From NCBI RefSeq assembly GCF_014698475.1, contig NZ_JACJTB010000007.1:1-64000 (forward strand): DNA of 64,000 nt, given 5' to 3'. The translations under genes and the position numbers were made by a program. This DNA is from Nostoc spongiaeforme FACHB-130. Lineage in GTDB: Bacteria > Cyanobacteriota > Cyanobacteriia > Cyanobacteriales > Nostocaceae. Shown piece by piece: positions 17,377-25,749 of this stretch. Numbering within the stretch: position 1 is the first letter of the stretch; each line of letters begins with the position of its first letter. Below the pieces are notes generated by a model. The model did no database searches. It was not told where the DNA came from and saw nothing but the letters and a program-made list of their open reading frames with translations.

Positions 17377-18501
17377 ATGAATGGCACAATTCGCGTTGGT
17401 AATCTCTTCGGGATTCCGTTTTACATCCATCCGTCATGGTTTTTGGTGTTTGGCTTAGTAACCTGGAGCTATAGTAGTGGCTTGTTAGCACAATTTCCTC
17501 AACTGTCTGGGGGGTTAGCGTTGCTACTAGGATTGATGACGGCGCTGTTATTGTTTGCTTCTGTCGTCGCCCATGAATTAGGACATAGTTTTGTTGCTTT
17601 GCGCCAAGGAATTGATGTTAAATCCATCACATTGTTTATCTTTGGCGGTTTGGCGAATTTAGAAAAAGAATCGAAAACTCCCGCAGGCGCTTTTTGGATT
17701 GCGATCGCTGGCCCGTTAGTCAGTTTATTATTATGTGGCATCGTCACAGTAATTGGTGTGACAACGCCTGTATCGGGGCCACTGGCAGCAGTTCTGGGTG
17801 TTTTAGCTTCCGTTAACTTAGCTTTAGCACTGTTTAACTTGATTCCTGGCTTGCCTTTGGATGGTGGTAATGTCCTCAAGGCTCTAGTGTGGAAAATTAC
17901 AGGCAATCCCTACAAAGGTGTGACCTTTGCCAGCCGAGTTGGACAGGTGTTTGGTTGGGTGGCGATCGCTTCTGGTATACTGCCACTGGTATTCTTTGGC
18001 AGTGCAGCTAACTTCTGGAACTTATTAATCGGCTTCTTCCTGTTACAAAATGCTGGAAATGCAGCCCAATTTGCTAGAGTCCAAGCGAAACTTGATGGAT
18101 TAACAGCCGCAGATGCTGTCACCAGCAATAGCCCAATCATTTCTGCAAACCTCAGCCTGAGAGAATTTGCTGATGAACAAATTCTATACAAACAAGACTG
18201 GAAACGCTTCTTAGTGACAGATGATGCAGGACAATTAGTTGGTGCGGTGACACTCGATGACTTACGGAAGATTCCGACAACTCTGTGGACAGAAACTCAA
18301 GTTCAAGAAATCATGCGCCCAGTTGCTGCATCCACCACAGTACAATCAGATCAACCACTCTTAGAAGTCATCCAACTACTAGAACAACAAAAACTCTCAG
18401 CTTTAGCTGTAATTCGAGAAAATGGCGTACTCGTGGGGATTTTGGAAAAAGCAGCAATTATTCAACTTTTGCAAGGACAAGCTTTAACTAACCCCGCATA
18501 A
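17377..18501 (+). CDS. Site-2 protease family (M50) metalloprotease with CBS pair
   Basis: The 374-residue membrane protein has about six helices. The zinc site is H66-E67-L-G-H70, with the second motif PGLPLDGGNVLKAL near 160, which supplies the Asp ligand. Two CBS domains fill the C-terminal 130 residues (about 240-370, VQEIMRPVA marks the second). S2P enzymes cut membrane-bound regulators within the bilayer; CBS modules usually sense adenine nucleotides. ATG 17377 has AAGGTG upstream; GTG 17368 is an alternative. It is a single gene followed by a terminator. Substrates are unknown. Confidence 0.93.
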   Translation: MNGTIRVGNLFGIPFYIHPSWFLVFGLVTWSYSSGLLAQFPQLSGGLALLLGLMTALLLFASVVAHELGHSFVALRQGIDVKSITLFIFGGLANLEKESKTPAGAFWIAIAGPLVSLLLCGIVTVIGVTTPVSGPLAAVLGVLASVNLALALFNLIPGLPLDGGNVLKALVWKITGNPYKGVTFASRVGQVFGWVAIASGILPLVFFGSAANFWNLLIGFFLLQNAGNAAQFARVQAKLDGLTAADAVTSNSPIISANLSLREFADEQILYKQDWKRFLVTDDAGQLVGAVTLDDLRKIPTTLWTETQVQEIMRPVAASTTVQSDQPLLEVIQLLEQQKLSALAVIRENGVLVGILEKAAIIQLLQGQALTNPA

Positions 18502-18532
18502 ATGTTTCATCACTAAAGACTCCTTCTCACAC

Positions 18533-18562
18533 CTCCTTCAGTTCATCTGAGGGAGTTTTTTT
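18533..18562 (+). terminator. Rho-independent terminator after the M50 protease gene
   Basis: The 9-bp stem pairs 18533-18541 (CTCCTTCAG) with 18547-18555 (CTGAGGGAG, one G-U), with a 5-nt loop and then seven T. Confidence 0.88.
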
Positions 18563-18597
18563 GTGGGAGGTGTGGGAGGTGTGGGAGGTGTGGGAAG
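18563..18597. repeat. 9-bp tandem repeat (GTGGGAGGT)
   Basis: Three exact GTGGGAGGT units (18563-18589) and one partial unit follow the terminator. Purine-rich short tandem repeat. Confidence 0.9.
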
Positions 18598-18672
18598 ATA
18601 GTGAAGAAATCTTTCCCCCCTGCACCCTGCACCCCTGCGGTCTTGATGATCAGTCTTTTACAGGACACGATA

Positions 18673-19470
18673 TCACTCTGCATCTATGCCTAATTCTTGT
18701 AGCTTTGCTAATAATGCGGCTTGACGCTGACGTTCAATTTCCAATTGTGCGATCGCATCATCAGCACGTTGGCGTTCTTGTTCCGCACGTTGATGTTCTT
18801 GTTCCGCGCGTTGGCGTTCTTGTTCGGCTTGTTCGGAACTCCACAGCAACAAATTACCTGCTTCATCCCACCATCGCAACCAATAAATATTCATCCCTAA
18901 GCGAGTTCCGCGCCAAATTCCTAAAAACAATTCCAATTCAGGAATCCAAAAGTGTCCTGATTCTGTTGGTTGTTGCACAACATATCGCCCATTTTCCAGA
19001 CGCAGAACTTCTAAGCTGACTTCGTAAGGATTAAAAATTACATAAACGGGAACTTGTAATATTTGTTCGTAAAAATAGAGTTTCCCATAGGGAAAAGTGG
19101 GACGAATTGAATATTCGCCGTTATCGGTATCTGATAAAAATTCCATCACCACAGCCACATTTTCACCTTCGATGTTGGGTGTGTAGCTGCGCCGAATCAC
19201 ACCTGTACCCACTGGTGACACACGGGGTATATATAGCCAATCAGGTGCTTTAACAACGGTTTTTTGATTAATACTAGCAACGATGCCAAAGTTAGATGCA
19301 ACTAGCATCTCTGGTTGAATGCGATTGGCTGTAGCTAATGCTTCTGTTAAAGCTGCTGCTAAAAAAGGCTGTTGAATATTTTCCACTGGATCATCGGGCA
19401 GAATAAAATCATCTGGGAGTTTTTCCCAAGTGACAACAGGGTTTTGGCGCTGAGGTGCGGCTAGAACCAT
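18673..19470 (-). CDS. Uma2 family (DUF820) putative endonuclease with coiled coil
   Basis: The 265-residue protein has a PD-(D/E)XK-like Uma2 core, with D in KAPDWLYIPRV and E in VVMEFLS, followed by YEQILQVPVYVIFNP. The C-terminal 55 residues are a coiled coil of EQER/AEQE heptad repeats (about 210-262), encoded by a repeated 27-30-bp DNA motif. Uma2 genes are hugely expanded in cyanobacteria; the function is unproven and nuclease activity is inferred from fold. It is a single gene. Confidence 0.85.
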   Translation of the reverse strand: MVLAAPQRQNPVVTWEKLPDDFILPDDPVENIQQPFLAAALTEALATANRIQPEMLVASNFGIVASINQKTVVKAPDWLYIPRVSPVGTGVIRRSYTPNIEGENVAVVMEFLSDTDNGEYSIRPTFPYGKLYFYEQILQVPVYVIFNPYEVSLEVLRLENGRYVVQQPTESGHFWIPELELFLGIWRGTRLGMNIYWLRWWDEAGNLLLWSSEQAEQERQRAEQEHQRAEQERQRADDAIAQLEIERQRQAALLAKLQELGIDAE

Positions 19471-19625
19471 GATAGATAAAATGTCGCTTGTGGACTTGGA
19501 AGCTCATGCAAATATTTTACAGTGCTTTTTCGATAGCTTACCCCTGTACCCAGTCCCAAGAAAGTTACTTTTATCTCTAGTTAGGGAACTCTAGCAATTA
19601 AGGTTTTGTTTTATAAGGACTTCTC

Positions 19626-20942
19626 ATGGATAAATCCATTGTTCAGTTAGTTGACGAGTTACCCAGCGACAATATTACAGTCAAAGTTCTCAAAGCCCTG
19701 GATTATGTAGCGCCGGGGCAATGGGATAATTTGGTGGGATTTGATAATACTGTGCGTGCGATTACTGGTGAAACTGATGCAAATGTGATTCAACGAATCC
19801 GCGATCGCGCCGATAGCATATACTTAGATCCACAAAACGGCTATCAAGCGGCTGTCAAACTATATCAAGTCATCGACAAAGCCGATGCAGCAATGGGAAC
19901 TGCGGCTTTAGCTAACAAAGTGGGCGAAAAAATTAGTTTTCTCTCGTTTTTAGGTAACATTACGCCCAAAGCCGATGTCACCCAAACAATTGACTTAGTT
20001 CTCAAAATTGCTGTCGAAATCATCGCCTTCTGTAAAATCAATGGAATTCCCCAACCGAACCCCCAAGAATTTGCCAATACCTTAGCAAATAACTATCAAA
20101 ATGCTTCCCTGATGCGGATGGCAGCTTTGGTATGTATCGATGGTATTTTACCTTTAGGCCCCGACTTTTTAATTAAAATTCAGGAAATTATTGGCGGTGC
20201 TAATGCTAATGATGCGATCGCCCAAAACCCTGTCTTCCAAGCTGTTAATAGTTCTTTACCTGGGAATAGTCCAGCTGATAAGGTTGGTTTTCTTTCCCAA
20301 GCTTTTAACTCAGTCCAAGGCTGGATGAATGGCCTTGTCGCTAAGACAGGAATCACGCCACAGTCAGTTGCTAGTGGTTTGAGTAGTTTTGTGCAGATTG
20401 CTGATGATAATTTAGACTTTGTAGCCGCAGTTTTAGATCAAACTACAAATTATTTTGAGCATACAGGTATTCAAACTGTTGCCCGCACCATCATTTTACA
20501 AGCTCACACTCTAGTCAAAGCTGAAATTGCTGAAGAAGCCAAAAAACCACAAAAACAAGATACCGCATCTGCAACCAAATCTAAATCAGATACCAGCCAG
20601 TATGCAGTAAATAGCACGGTAGAAGTCTGGGACGAAGAAGACGAAGAATGGTACAAAGCCACAATTCAGAAAATTAAAGACGACCAATTCTATATCAATT
20701 ACATTGGCTATGGCTCATCTTCTGATGAGTGGGTTGGTGAACAAGATATTCGGATTCGTGATATTGAATCATCCGATGATAATGGATTTGCTGTAGGTCA
20801 AAAAGTCAAATGTTGGGATGACGAAAACGAAGAATGGTATACTGCCACAATTGAAGAAATTCGCGGTCAGCAATACTTTGTGCATTATGCTGGTTATGAC
20901 TCATCTTATGATGAGTGGCTTGATTTAGAAGAAATTTGCTAA
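19626..20942 (+). CDS. Helical protein with two C-terminal Tudor/chromo-barrel repeats
   Basis: The 438-residue protein has an N-terminal all-helical region of about 300 residues that I do not recognise, then a charged linker, then two tandem repeats of about 45 residues (331-376 and 391-436). Each repeat reads VEVWDEEDEEWYKATI then INYIGYGSSSDEW, the pattern of eukaryotic Tudor-knot or MOF-type chromo-barrel domains (aromatic cage Trp/Tyr and DEW ending). There is no signal peptide. The domain assignment of the repeats is fairly safe; ligand and role are unknown. Such domains bind methylated Lys/Arg or nucleic acid in eukaryotes. Confidence 0.75.
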   Translation: MDKSIVQLVDELPSDNITVKVLKALDYVAPGQWDNLVGFDNTVRAITGETDANVIQRIRDRADSIYLDPQNGYQAAVKLYQVIDKADAAMGTAALANKVGEKISFLSFLGNITPKADVTQTIDLVLKIAVEIIAFCKINGIPQPNPQEFANTLANNYQNASLMRMAALVCIDGILPLGPDFLIKIQEIIGGANANDAIAQNPVFQAVNSSLPGNSPADKVGFLSQAFNSVQGWMNGLVAKTGITPQSVASGLSSFVQIADDNLDFVAAVLDQTTNYFEHTGIQTVARTIILQAHTLVKAEIAEEAKKPQKQDTASATKSKSDTSQYAVNSTVEVWDEEDEEWYKATIQKIKDDQFYINYIGYGSSSDEWVGEQDIRIRDIESSDDNGFAVGQKVKCWDDENEEWYTATIEEIRGQQYFVHYAGYDSSYDEWLDLEEIC

Positions 20943-20968
20943 TACAGTAGTAACGTCTCCACACATAT

Positions 20969-21189
20969 CTTGCACCAGGCGACTGAAGTCGCGGCTATAC
21001 AGGCAAAACCTACCTGCGCGGGTTTCAAAAGATTATTTTTACCTTAGTCCGCGCAGGCGGACTACCCTGCGGGAAGCCCTTCGGGTTCAGCAGTGAGGGA
21101 GTCGGGAAACCCGCCCAACGCACTGCTTCACCGCTTGCGCGTCTACGTTTGTTTAGCCGCGAATTCCATTCGCCAAGGCTAGGTGCAAG
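20969..21189. repeat. Composite MITE-like element with nested insertions
   Basis: Imperfect terminal inverted repeats start CTTGCACC (20969-20976) and end GGTGCAAG (21182-21189). Each is followed inward by GGCGA-(CTGAAG or ATGGAAT)-TCGCGGCTA. Inside, the family 1 element (TACCCTGC at 21063 to GCGTCTA at 21145) interrupts it. That element is itself split by a third palindrome at 21090-21126. No reading frame is present. Confidence 0.75.
21090..21126. repeat. 37-bp palindromic repeat (family 3), copy A
   Basis: It starts GCAGTGAGGGAGTCGG and ends ACCCGCCCAACGCACTGC. The outer arms GCAGT/ACTGC pair, as do GGG/CCC inside. A diverged inverted copy lies at 39459-39497. Confidence 0.7.
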
Positions 21190-21214
21190 ATGTGAATCTA
21201 CATAGTTTTGGGTT

Positions 21215-22369
21215 TTACTTAACTAACAAAATTCCTTCAGTTACAAGACGTGTAATTAAGGGAATAATATCACCCTCTAAATCTAAATCGGGTGACCAAT
21301 CAGCAATATCAAATAAACTAAATTCATCACAATTGAATAAATTTTCTACTAATTTTTCTGGTATACCTTTAAGGTCAATTTGTTTAGAACCAACCCGCAC
21401 TTGATATTGTGTATCATCAATTTGTTTAATCCGAATTCGATGCAGTGGCGACCAAATAAACTGAGTTGTAAATAAATTCGGAAAAATATTAGTTCCCATT
21501 TGAGCGGGTAAACTAACTAATAGCTGCGGTTGATGTTGATAATTGAGCGATTCTATATATCTTTGTAAAATATCAGGTTGCTGTAAAGTTTCAATTAAAT
21601 GCTGACGTAATGCACTTAACTGTTCTTCTATCACATTTGTATTGCTATTAGCGATCGCGGGTAAACTTTGCCGCCAACTGACATTTTCGCATAAATCTTT
21701 GATCAGCCAATCAAGCCAATCAAGTCCTGTTTGACATTCAATCCCAACAGTCAGATGAAGAGATGGCTGTTCGCAAGCCACAGCATAGTGCCAATGTCCT
21801 TTAGGGATGTACAATAAATCTCCAGCCTGCAACACACATTCTAAATAAGGCGGCTGTTGTGGTTGCTGCTGTTTTGATGATGGCATATCTGCGGTAGGAT
21901 ATAAAACTGTTGGTTCATAAACAAACCATTGTTTTTCACCCTCAATTTGCAAAATAAAGACATCATGAGTGTCGTAGTGACAATCAAACCCTTGCTGTTT
22001 GGCTGGCGAACAATATAAATTAACGTGGGTTTCATAGCCAATTTCATGGCGCATATTTGCTGCGAGTTCAGCGACAGCCGGTATTCGATGATGTACACCA
22101 TTGATAATTAGTGTAGCGCCTTGACGCAGGCGATCGCTCCATTCTTGCCGATTCCGTGTCTCTGGCAAAGACTTGCCATTCATTGAAAAGCGTAAATCTG
22201 GTTCTTTGAGTTTGTGATAATTCAACAGTTCATTCAAATCTTTCCACGAAAAAATTTTTTGCCATCTTTGACAATTCTCCGTAGAAAGATGAATTGCTTT
22301 TTTTGTCCAGAACTCCGTAAAAAATTTATCTACTGGAAAGTTTGCTAGTAGTTCTTGTAAAGTTTTCAT
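21215..22369 (-). CDS. JmjC/cupin-4 domain 2-oxoglutarate oxygenase-like protein
   Basis: The 384-residue protein resembles the bacterial ribosomal-oxygenase group (YcfD/RoxA, MINA-NO66). The Fe(II)-binding triad is visible as H131 and D133 (in CHYDTHDVF) and H194 (in PKGHWHYA). The IEGEKQWFVYEP strand and a C-terminal winged-helix-like region (about 300-384) fit the family. Known members hydroxylate Arg or His of ribosomal proteins; here the substrate is unknown. It is a single gene, converging on the nested repeat. Confidence 0.85.
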   Translation of the reverse strand: MKTLQELLANFPVDKFFTEFWTKKAIHLSTENCQRWQKIFSWKDLNELLNYHKLKEPDLRFSMNGKSLPETRNRQEWSDRLRQGATLIINGVHHRIPAVAELAANMRHEIGYETHVNLYCSPAKQQGFDCHYDTHDVFILQIEGEKQWFVYEPTVLYPTADMPSSKQQQPQQPPYLECVLQAGDLLYIPKGHWHYAVACEQPSLHLTVGIECQTGLDWLDWLIKDLCENVSWRQSLPAIANSNTNVIEEQLSALRQHLIETLQQPDILQRYIESLNYQHQPQLLVSLPAQMGTNIFPNLFTTQFIWSPLHRIRIKQIDDTQYQVRVGSKQIDLKGIPEKLVENLFNCDEFSLFDIADWSPDLDLEGDIIPLITRLVTEGILLVK

Positions 22370-22595
22370 ATCATATTAATATTGTCAAAAACTGCTTTCA
22401 ATTCATCAATATAGTTATTAATAAAAAATGGGCAGGATATAGCAGTTCTATTTGATATATGAACAAAAGAAATCACAGAGATGTTGGTAAATTATTTAGA
22501 ATTGCTATATCAATCAATGCCCCTGACAAAATTACCAAACTCAGAAATTTAATTCTAAGCCAACTTAATTATGATTAGCTTTTTAGTCACAAATG

Positions 22596-22943
22596 CTAAT
22601 CGTCATCATCATCATCTCCACTGTCACTATTACTATTGCTGTTGCTATTGCTGTTGCTATTGCTGTTGCTGTTGCTATTACTGTTGCTATTGCTGTTACT
22701 GTTGCTGTTGCTATTACTGTTGCTATTGCGGTTGCGTCTGCGACCGCGCTCACTATTATCCGCTAAGATTAGTTCAGCAGATTCGCTACCTGCTAAGTCA
22801 ACTACACCAAATTCAATGAAAGATGTAGATTTTAACTCAGATTGTGATGCAAGATTAGCAGCCTGAACAGATTGACTTCCTACAGGTAAAAACAAGCCGA
22901 AACTAGCACCGACGAGTAAACCAAGAATAATTTTAGGATTCAT
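22596..22943 (-). CDS. Secreted protein with Asn-Ser dipeptide repeat tail
   Basis: The 115-residue product has a clear signal peptide (MNPKIILGLLVGASFGLFLP to VQA), a short mature part, a basic GRRRNRN patch and then about 18-20 consecutive Asn-Ser dipeptides, ending in six Asp. The repeat comes from hexanucleotide variants (complement of CTGTTG/CTATTG) at about 22630-22735. The ATG at 22943 is better placed than the TTG at 22949, with an AAGAG element upstream. The function is unknown. The low-complexity acidic tail may bind cations or a surface. Length may vary between isolates. Confidence 0.7.
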   Translation of the reverse strand: MNPKIILGLLVGASFGLFLPVGSQSVQAANLASQSELKSTSFIEFGVVDLAGSESAELILADNSERGRRRNRNSNSNSNSNSNSNSNSNSNSNSNSNSNSNSNSNSDSGDDDDDD

Positions 22944-23383
22944 GTGCAACTCTTTATTAAGTACAAGATAGACTAGTAGTCAGAAAGCAAGCTGAAATTT
23001 CTTGTTTCTTCCTTAATGTCTATACTTGAACTTATGGATGAAAAAAATATGAATAACTGATGAGAAGATTCTCATCTACTTTTTGATATAGATATTTCAT
23101 TTAAATAGCACAAGATTAGATAATTTTTTCGCATTCAGTCCGAGTAGGGGATGTAATTTACCATCCTGGAGATAGATAATTTTAGTAATTGCAAACTTCT
23201 ATCGCATAACACTGAATTTTAGCCAGAGTATCCTGGAATTCTGGTAATCAAAAATACTGTGTTATAAAAATAACATTATTTATAATACTTAGTAATTCTG
23301 TTAATTTATACCTAAAAGGCTTGCCGAGTAACAAGACTCGTAGACTAGACTAGTAGCACAAGAGAACAATTTGCGAGGAAAAT
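22944..23383. other. Divergent intergenic region upstream of the VWA genes
   Basis: These 440 AT-rich bases lie between divergent genes, so they should hold both promoters. A small hairpin (CGAGT 23325-23329 with ACTCG 23336-23340) lies 44 bp before the first VWA start codon. No reading frame was seen. Confidence 0.4.
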
Positions 23384-23989
23384 ATGATGAGCGATCGCGA
23401 CTATACATTAATCCTAGATAAAAGCGGTAGTATGTCTACACCTGACCAAGCTGGTGGTAGAAGCAGATGGGATATAGCGCAAGAGTCTACTCTGGCTTTA
23501 GCACGAAAATGCGAACAATTTGACCCTGACGGCATCACTGTATATGTATTTTCTGGCCGATTCAAGCGTTACGACGATGTGACATCAGCTAAAGTTTTAC
23601 AGATTTTTCAAGAAAATGACCCTGCTGGTACTACCAACTTGGCTGGTGTACTCCAGGATGCAACCAATAATTATTTTCAACGTAAAGCCGCAGGGAAAAC
23701 CAAACCCAACGGTGAAACAATATTAGTAATTACTGATGGTGAACCTGATGATCGCAAAGCTGTATTTGAAGTAATTATTCAAGCATCTCGTCAAATGGAA
23801 CGAGATGAAGAATTAGCCATTTCTCTGATTCAAGTAGGCTCAGATGCTCAAGCAACTAAGTTTCTCAAAGCTTTAGATGATCAATTGCAAGGTGTTGGTG
23901 CAAAATTTGATATCTGCGATACCATCACTTTAGACGATTTAGAAGAAATGAGTCTTGCTGATGTCTTGATGAATGCAATTACCGATTGA
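23384..23989 (+). CDS. von Willebrand factor A domain protein, copy 1
   Basis: The 201-residue protein is a single VWA domain. The metal-ion-dependent adhesion site is DKSGS (12-16), with the distal T in GTTNLAG and D in VITDGEPDD, so MIDAS appears complete. There is no signal peptide, so it is cytoplasmic. GAGGA precedes the tandem ATGs 23384/23387. A close paralogue (about 75-80% identical by eye) follows 101 bp later, and an Slr1339-like protein after that. VWA pairs of this sort act as assembly or chaperone adaptors in other systems; the partner here is unknown. Confidence 0.88.
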   Translation: MMSDRDYTLILDKSGSMSTPDQAGGRSRWDIAQESTLALARKCEQFDPDGITVYVFSGRFKRYDDVTSAKVLQIFQENDPAGTTNLAGVLQDATNNYFQRKAAGKTKPNGETILVITDGEPDDRKAVFEVIIQASRQMERDEELAISLIQVGSDAQATKFLKALDDQLQGVGAKFDICDTITLDDLEEMSLADVLMNAITD

Positions 23990-24090
23990 GTTGTTAATAG
24001 TCAATAGTCAATGATTAGTAAATTTCTTAGTTTTACCAAATGACAAATGACTAATAACCAATAACTAATAACTAATTGGAGAACTTAATT

Positions 24091-24696
24091 ATGCTAGACA
24101 GCCGAGATTATACTCTAATTATTGACAAAAGTGGTAGCATGGCAACCCCAGACCAAAAAGGTGGAAGAAGTCGCTGGGTTGCAGCCCAAGAATCGACTTT
24201 GGCTTTAGCCAGTAAATGTGAACAATTTGACCCCGATGGGATTACTGTTTATGTGTTTTCGGGAAGATTTAAGCGTTATGAAAATGTCACTACTAGTAAA
24301 GTTACACAAATCTTCCAAGAAAATGATCCATCAGGAACAACCGATTTAGCCGCAGTTTTAAAACATGCCACTGATGATTATTTTCAACGGAAAGCGGCAG
24401 GGACAACAAAGCCCAATGGCGATACAATTTTAGTAGTAACTGATGGTGAACCAGACGATCGCAAAGCAGTAATGCGAGTCATTATAGAAGCTTCGCGGCG
24501 GATGGATAGAGATGAAGAACTCGGAATTTCCTTTATTCAAGTTGGCACAGATCCCCAAGCAACTCGGTTTCTGAAAGTATTAGATGATGAATTGCAAGGT
24601 GCTGGGGCAAAATTCGATATCTGTGACACCATTACAATGGAAGATATGGAAGATTTAAGTTTATCCGAAGTTTTGCTCAACGCCATTAACGATTAG
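24091..24696 (+). CDS. von Willebrand factor A domain protein, copy 2
   Basis: The 201-residue near-duplicate of the previous gene has MIDAS residues DKSGS, GTTDLAA and VVTDGEPDD intact. The ATG at 24091 has GGAGA 8 nt upstream; the frame extends to a TTG at 24076. Differences from copy 1 are spread evenly (for example DQKGG for DQAGG, MEDMEDLSLSEVL for LDDLEEMSLADVL), which argues for an old duplication kept under selection rather than a recent copy. The spacer contains tandem AATGACTAATAACCA-like repeats. Confidence 0.88.
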   Translation: MLDSRDYTLIIDKSGSMATPDQKGGRSRWVAAQESTLALASKCEQFDPDGITVYVFSGRFKRYENVTTSKVTQIFQENDPSGTTDLAAVLKHATDDYFQRKAAGTTKPNGDTILVVTDGEPDDRKAVMRVIIEASRRMDRDEELGISFIQVGTDPQATRFLKVLDDELQGAGAKFDICDTITMEDMEDLSLSEVLLNAIND

Positions 24697-24796
24697 GCTC
24701 ATAATTCAGCACTATGATTATTTTATCCGCGTGCATTTCTGTGCATCTGCGGTTAACTTTCATTTTAGCGATCGCTCACAAATAAAAGTAACAAAA

Positions 24797-25198
24797 ATGG
24801 ACTCTATTGATAAACTATTAGCTCAAATCAAAGCGGAATATGATCCCGCCAAACCCGCGCCTACACCACAACAACCAAAACCAGATATAGTTACGCCATT
24901 CATTTCTACACCGCTATCTAAGTCACAGTCGATTATCGATAATATTTTGGCTGATGTAAAAGCCGATATCGAAGCGCAAGCCGCAGCCGAAGAATTGCAA
25001 AGACAGCAAGAACTAGAACAAGAACGCATCCGCCAAGAACAAATCAAAGCTCAACAATTAGAACTTTTACAAAAACAAGCCAAAGAATGGTTAGATAAAT
25101 TAGATCCTTTCTCTCCCGAAGGATTATGGTTTGAAAAATTTGCTGAAGCCTACCCCTCAAAATTAGCCGCAGCAGTTGAATATTTACAGACTAATTAA
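24797..25198 (+). CDS. Slr1339-family salt-stress-type protein
   Basis: The 133-residue protein starts MDSIDKLLAQIKAEYDPAKP, a start I recall for the cyanobacterial Slr1339 salt-stress family. A Pro-rich linker (22-50) leads to a long charged helix or coiled coil (about 56-105, rich in Gln/Glu/Lys) and a conserved end with PFSPEGLWFEKFAEAYPSKL. The ATG at 24797 is preferred; the frame extends upstream to 24731 without family-like sequence. It sits after the VWA pair in the same direction, so a shared function is plausible. The family name is from memory. Confidence 0.7.
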   Translation: MDSIDKLLAQIKAEYDPAKPAPTPQQPKPDIVTPFISTPLSKSQSIIDNILADVKADIEAQAAAEELQRQQELEQERIRQEQIKAQQLELLQKQAKEWLDKLDPFSPEGLWFEKFAEAYPSKLAAAVEYLQTN

Positions 25199-25303
25199 AT
25201 TTTCCTAACATATCTGATTACTAATATATCTAATTTGTTTACTCAACCAAACTACCATCTTCCTTGTCCCTAAATAATAGGGATGTTTTTGAATTGGAAT
25301 ATT

Positions 25304-25663
25304 CTATTCTGAATTCCGAATTCTAACTCCTGAATTCTGTTGTAAATGTTCAACAGCCCAGTCGTGCATTGCATAAAGAATTGGTTTCAGACTTTCCCCC
25401 AAAGTTGTGAGGGAATATTCTACTTTGGGAGGGATTTCAGCATAAACTTGTCGATGTACTATGCCATCTTCTTCCATTTCTCTGAGTTGCTGAGTCAACA
25501 TTTTTTGCGTGATTCCCGGTAAACTGCGTTGCAATTCACCAAAACGTTTGACACCAGTTATTAATTCTCGAATAATTAAAACTTTCCAGCGTCCACCAAT
25601 TACTTTGAGGGTAGTTTCTACTTCACAAGTTAACCTGCGATCGCTTTCTGCTTCTGCTTTCAT
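25304..25663 (-). CDS. HxlR-family winged-helix transcriptional regulator
   Basis: The 119-residue protein matches HxlR/DUF24. C13 precedes VETTLKVIGGRWKVLIIREL, then FGELQRSLPGITQKMLTQQL (recognition helix, about 47-66) and an EYSLTTLGESLKPIL wing-to-helix end (83-97). HxlR proteins often sense aldehydes or oxidants through the conserved N-terminal Cys. The target is probably divergent or itself; the nearest neighbours are tenA (upstream) and the Slr1339-like gene. A ribosome site is weak. Confidence 0.92.
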   Translation of the reverse strand: MKAEAESDRRLTCEVETTLKVIGGRWKVLIIRELITGVKRFGELQRSLPGITQKMLTQQLREMEEDGIVHRQVYAEIPPKVEYSLTTLGESLKPILYAMHDWAVEHLQQNSGVRIRNSE

Positions 25664-25749
25664 AGTAACTTTTTAGTCAGTAATTATATATAGTCATCCT
25701 AAATGATTTAAAAACATCTCCCTCCCTTGTCTCATTTACTCACAAAAAA

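Noticed and set aside
18561-19019. Plus-strand frame starting in GTGGGAGGT repeats
   Set aside because: It is opposite the Uma2 gene, and its start is tandem-repeat DNA.
22571-22866. Plus-strand frames of poly-Cys/Tyr and poly-Leu opposite the Asn-Ser repeat gene
   Set aside because: They are the complementary frames of the hexanucleotide tract. The minus-strand frame has a proper signal peptide and start.
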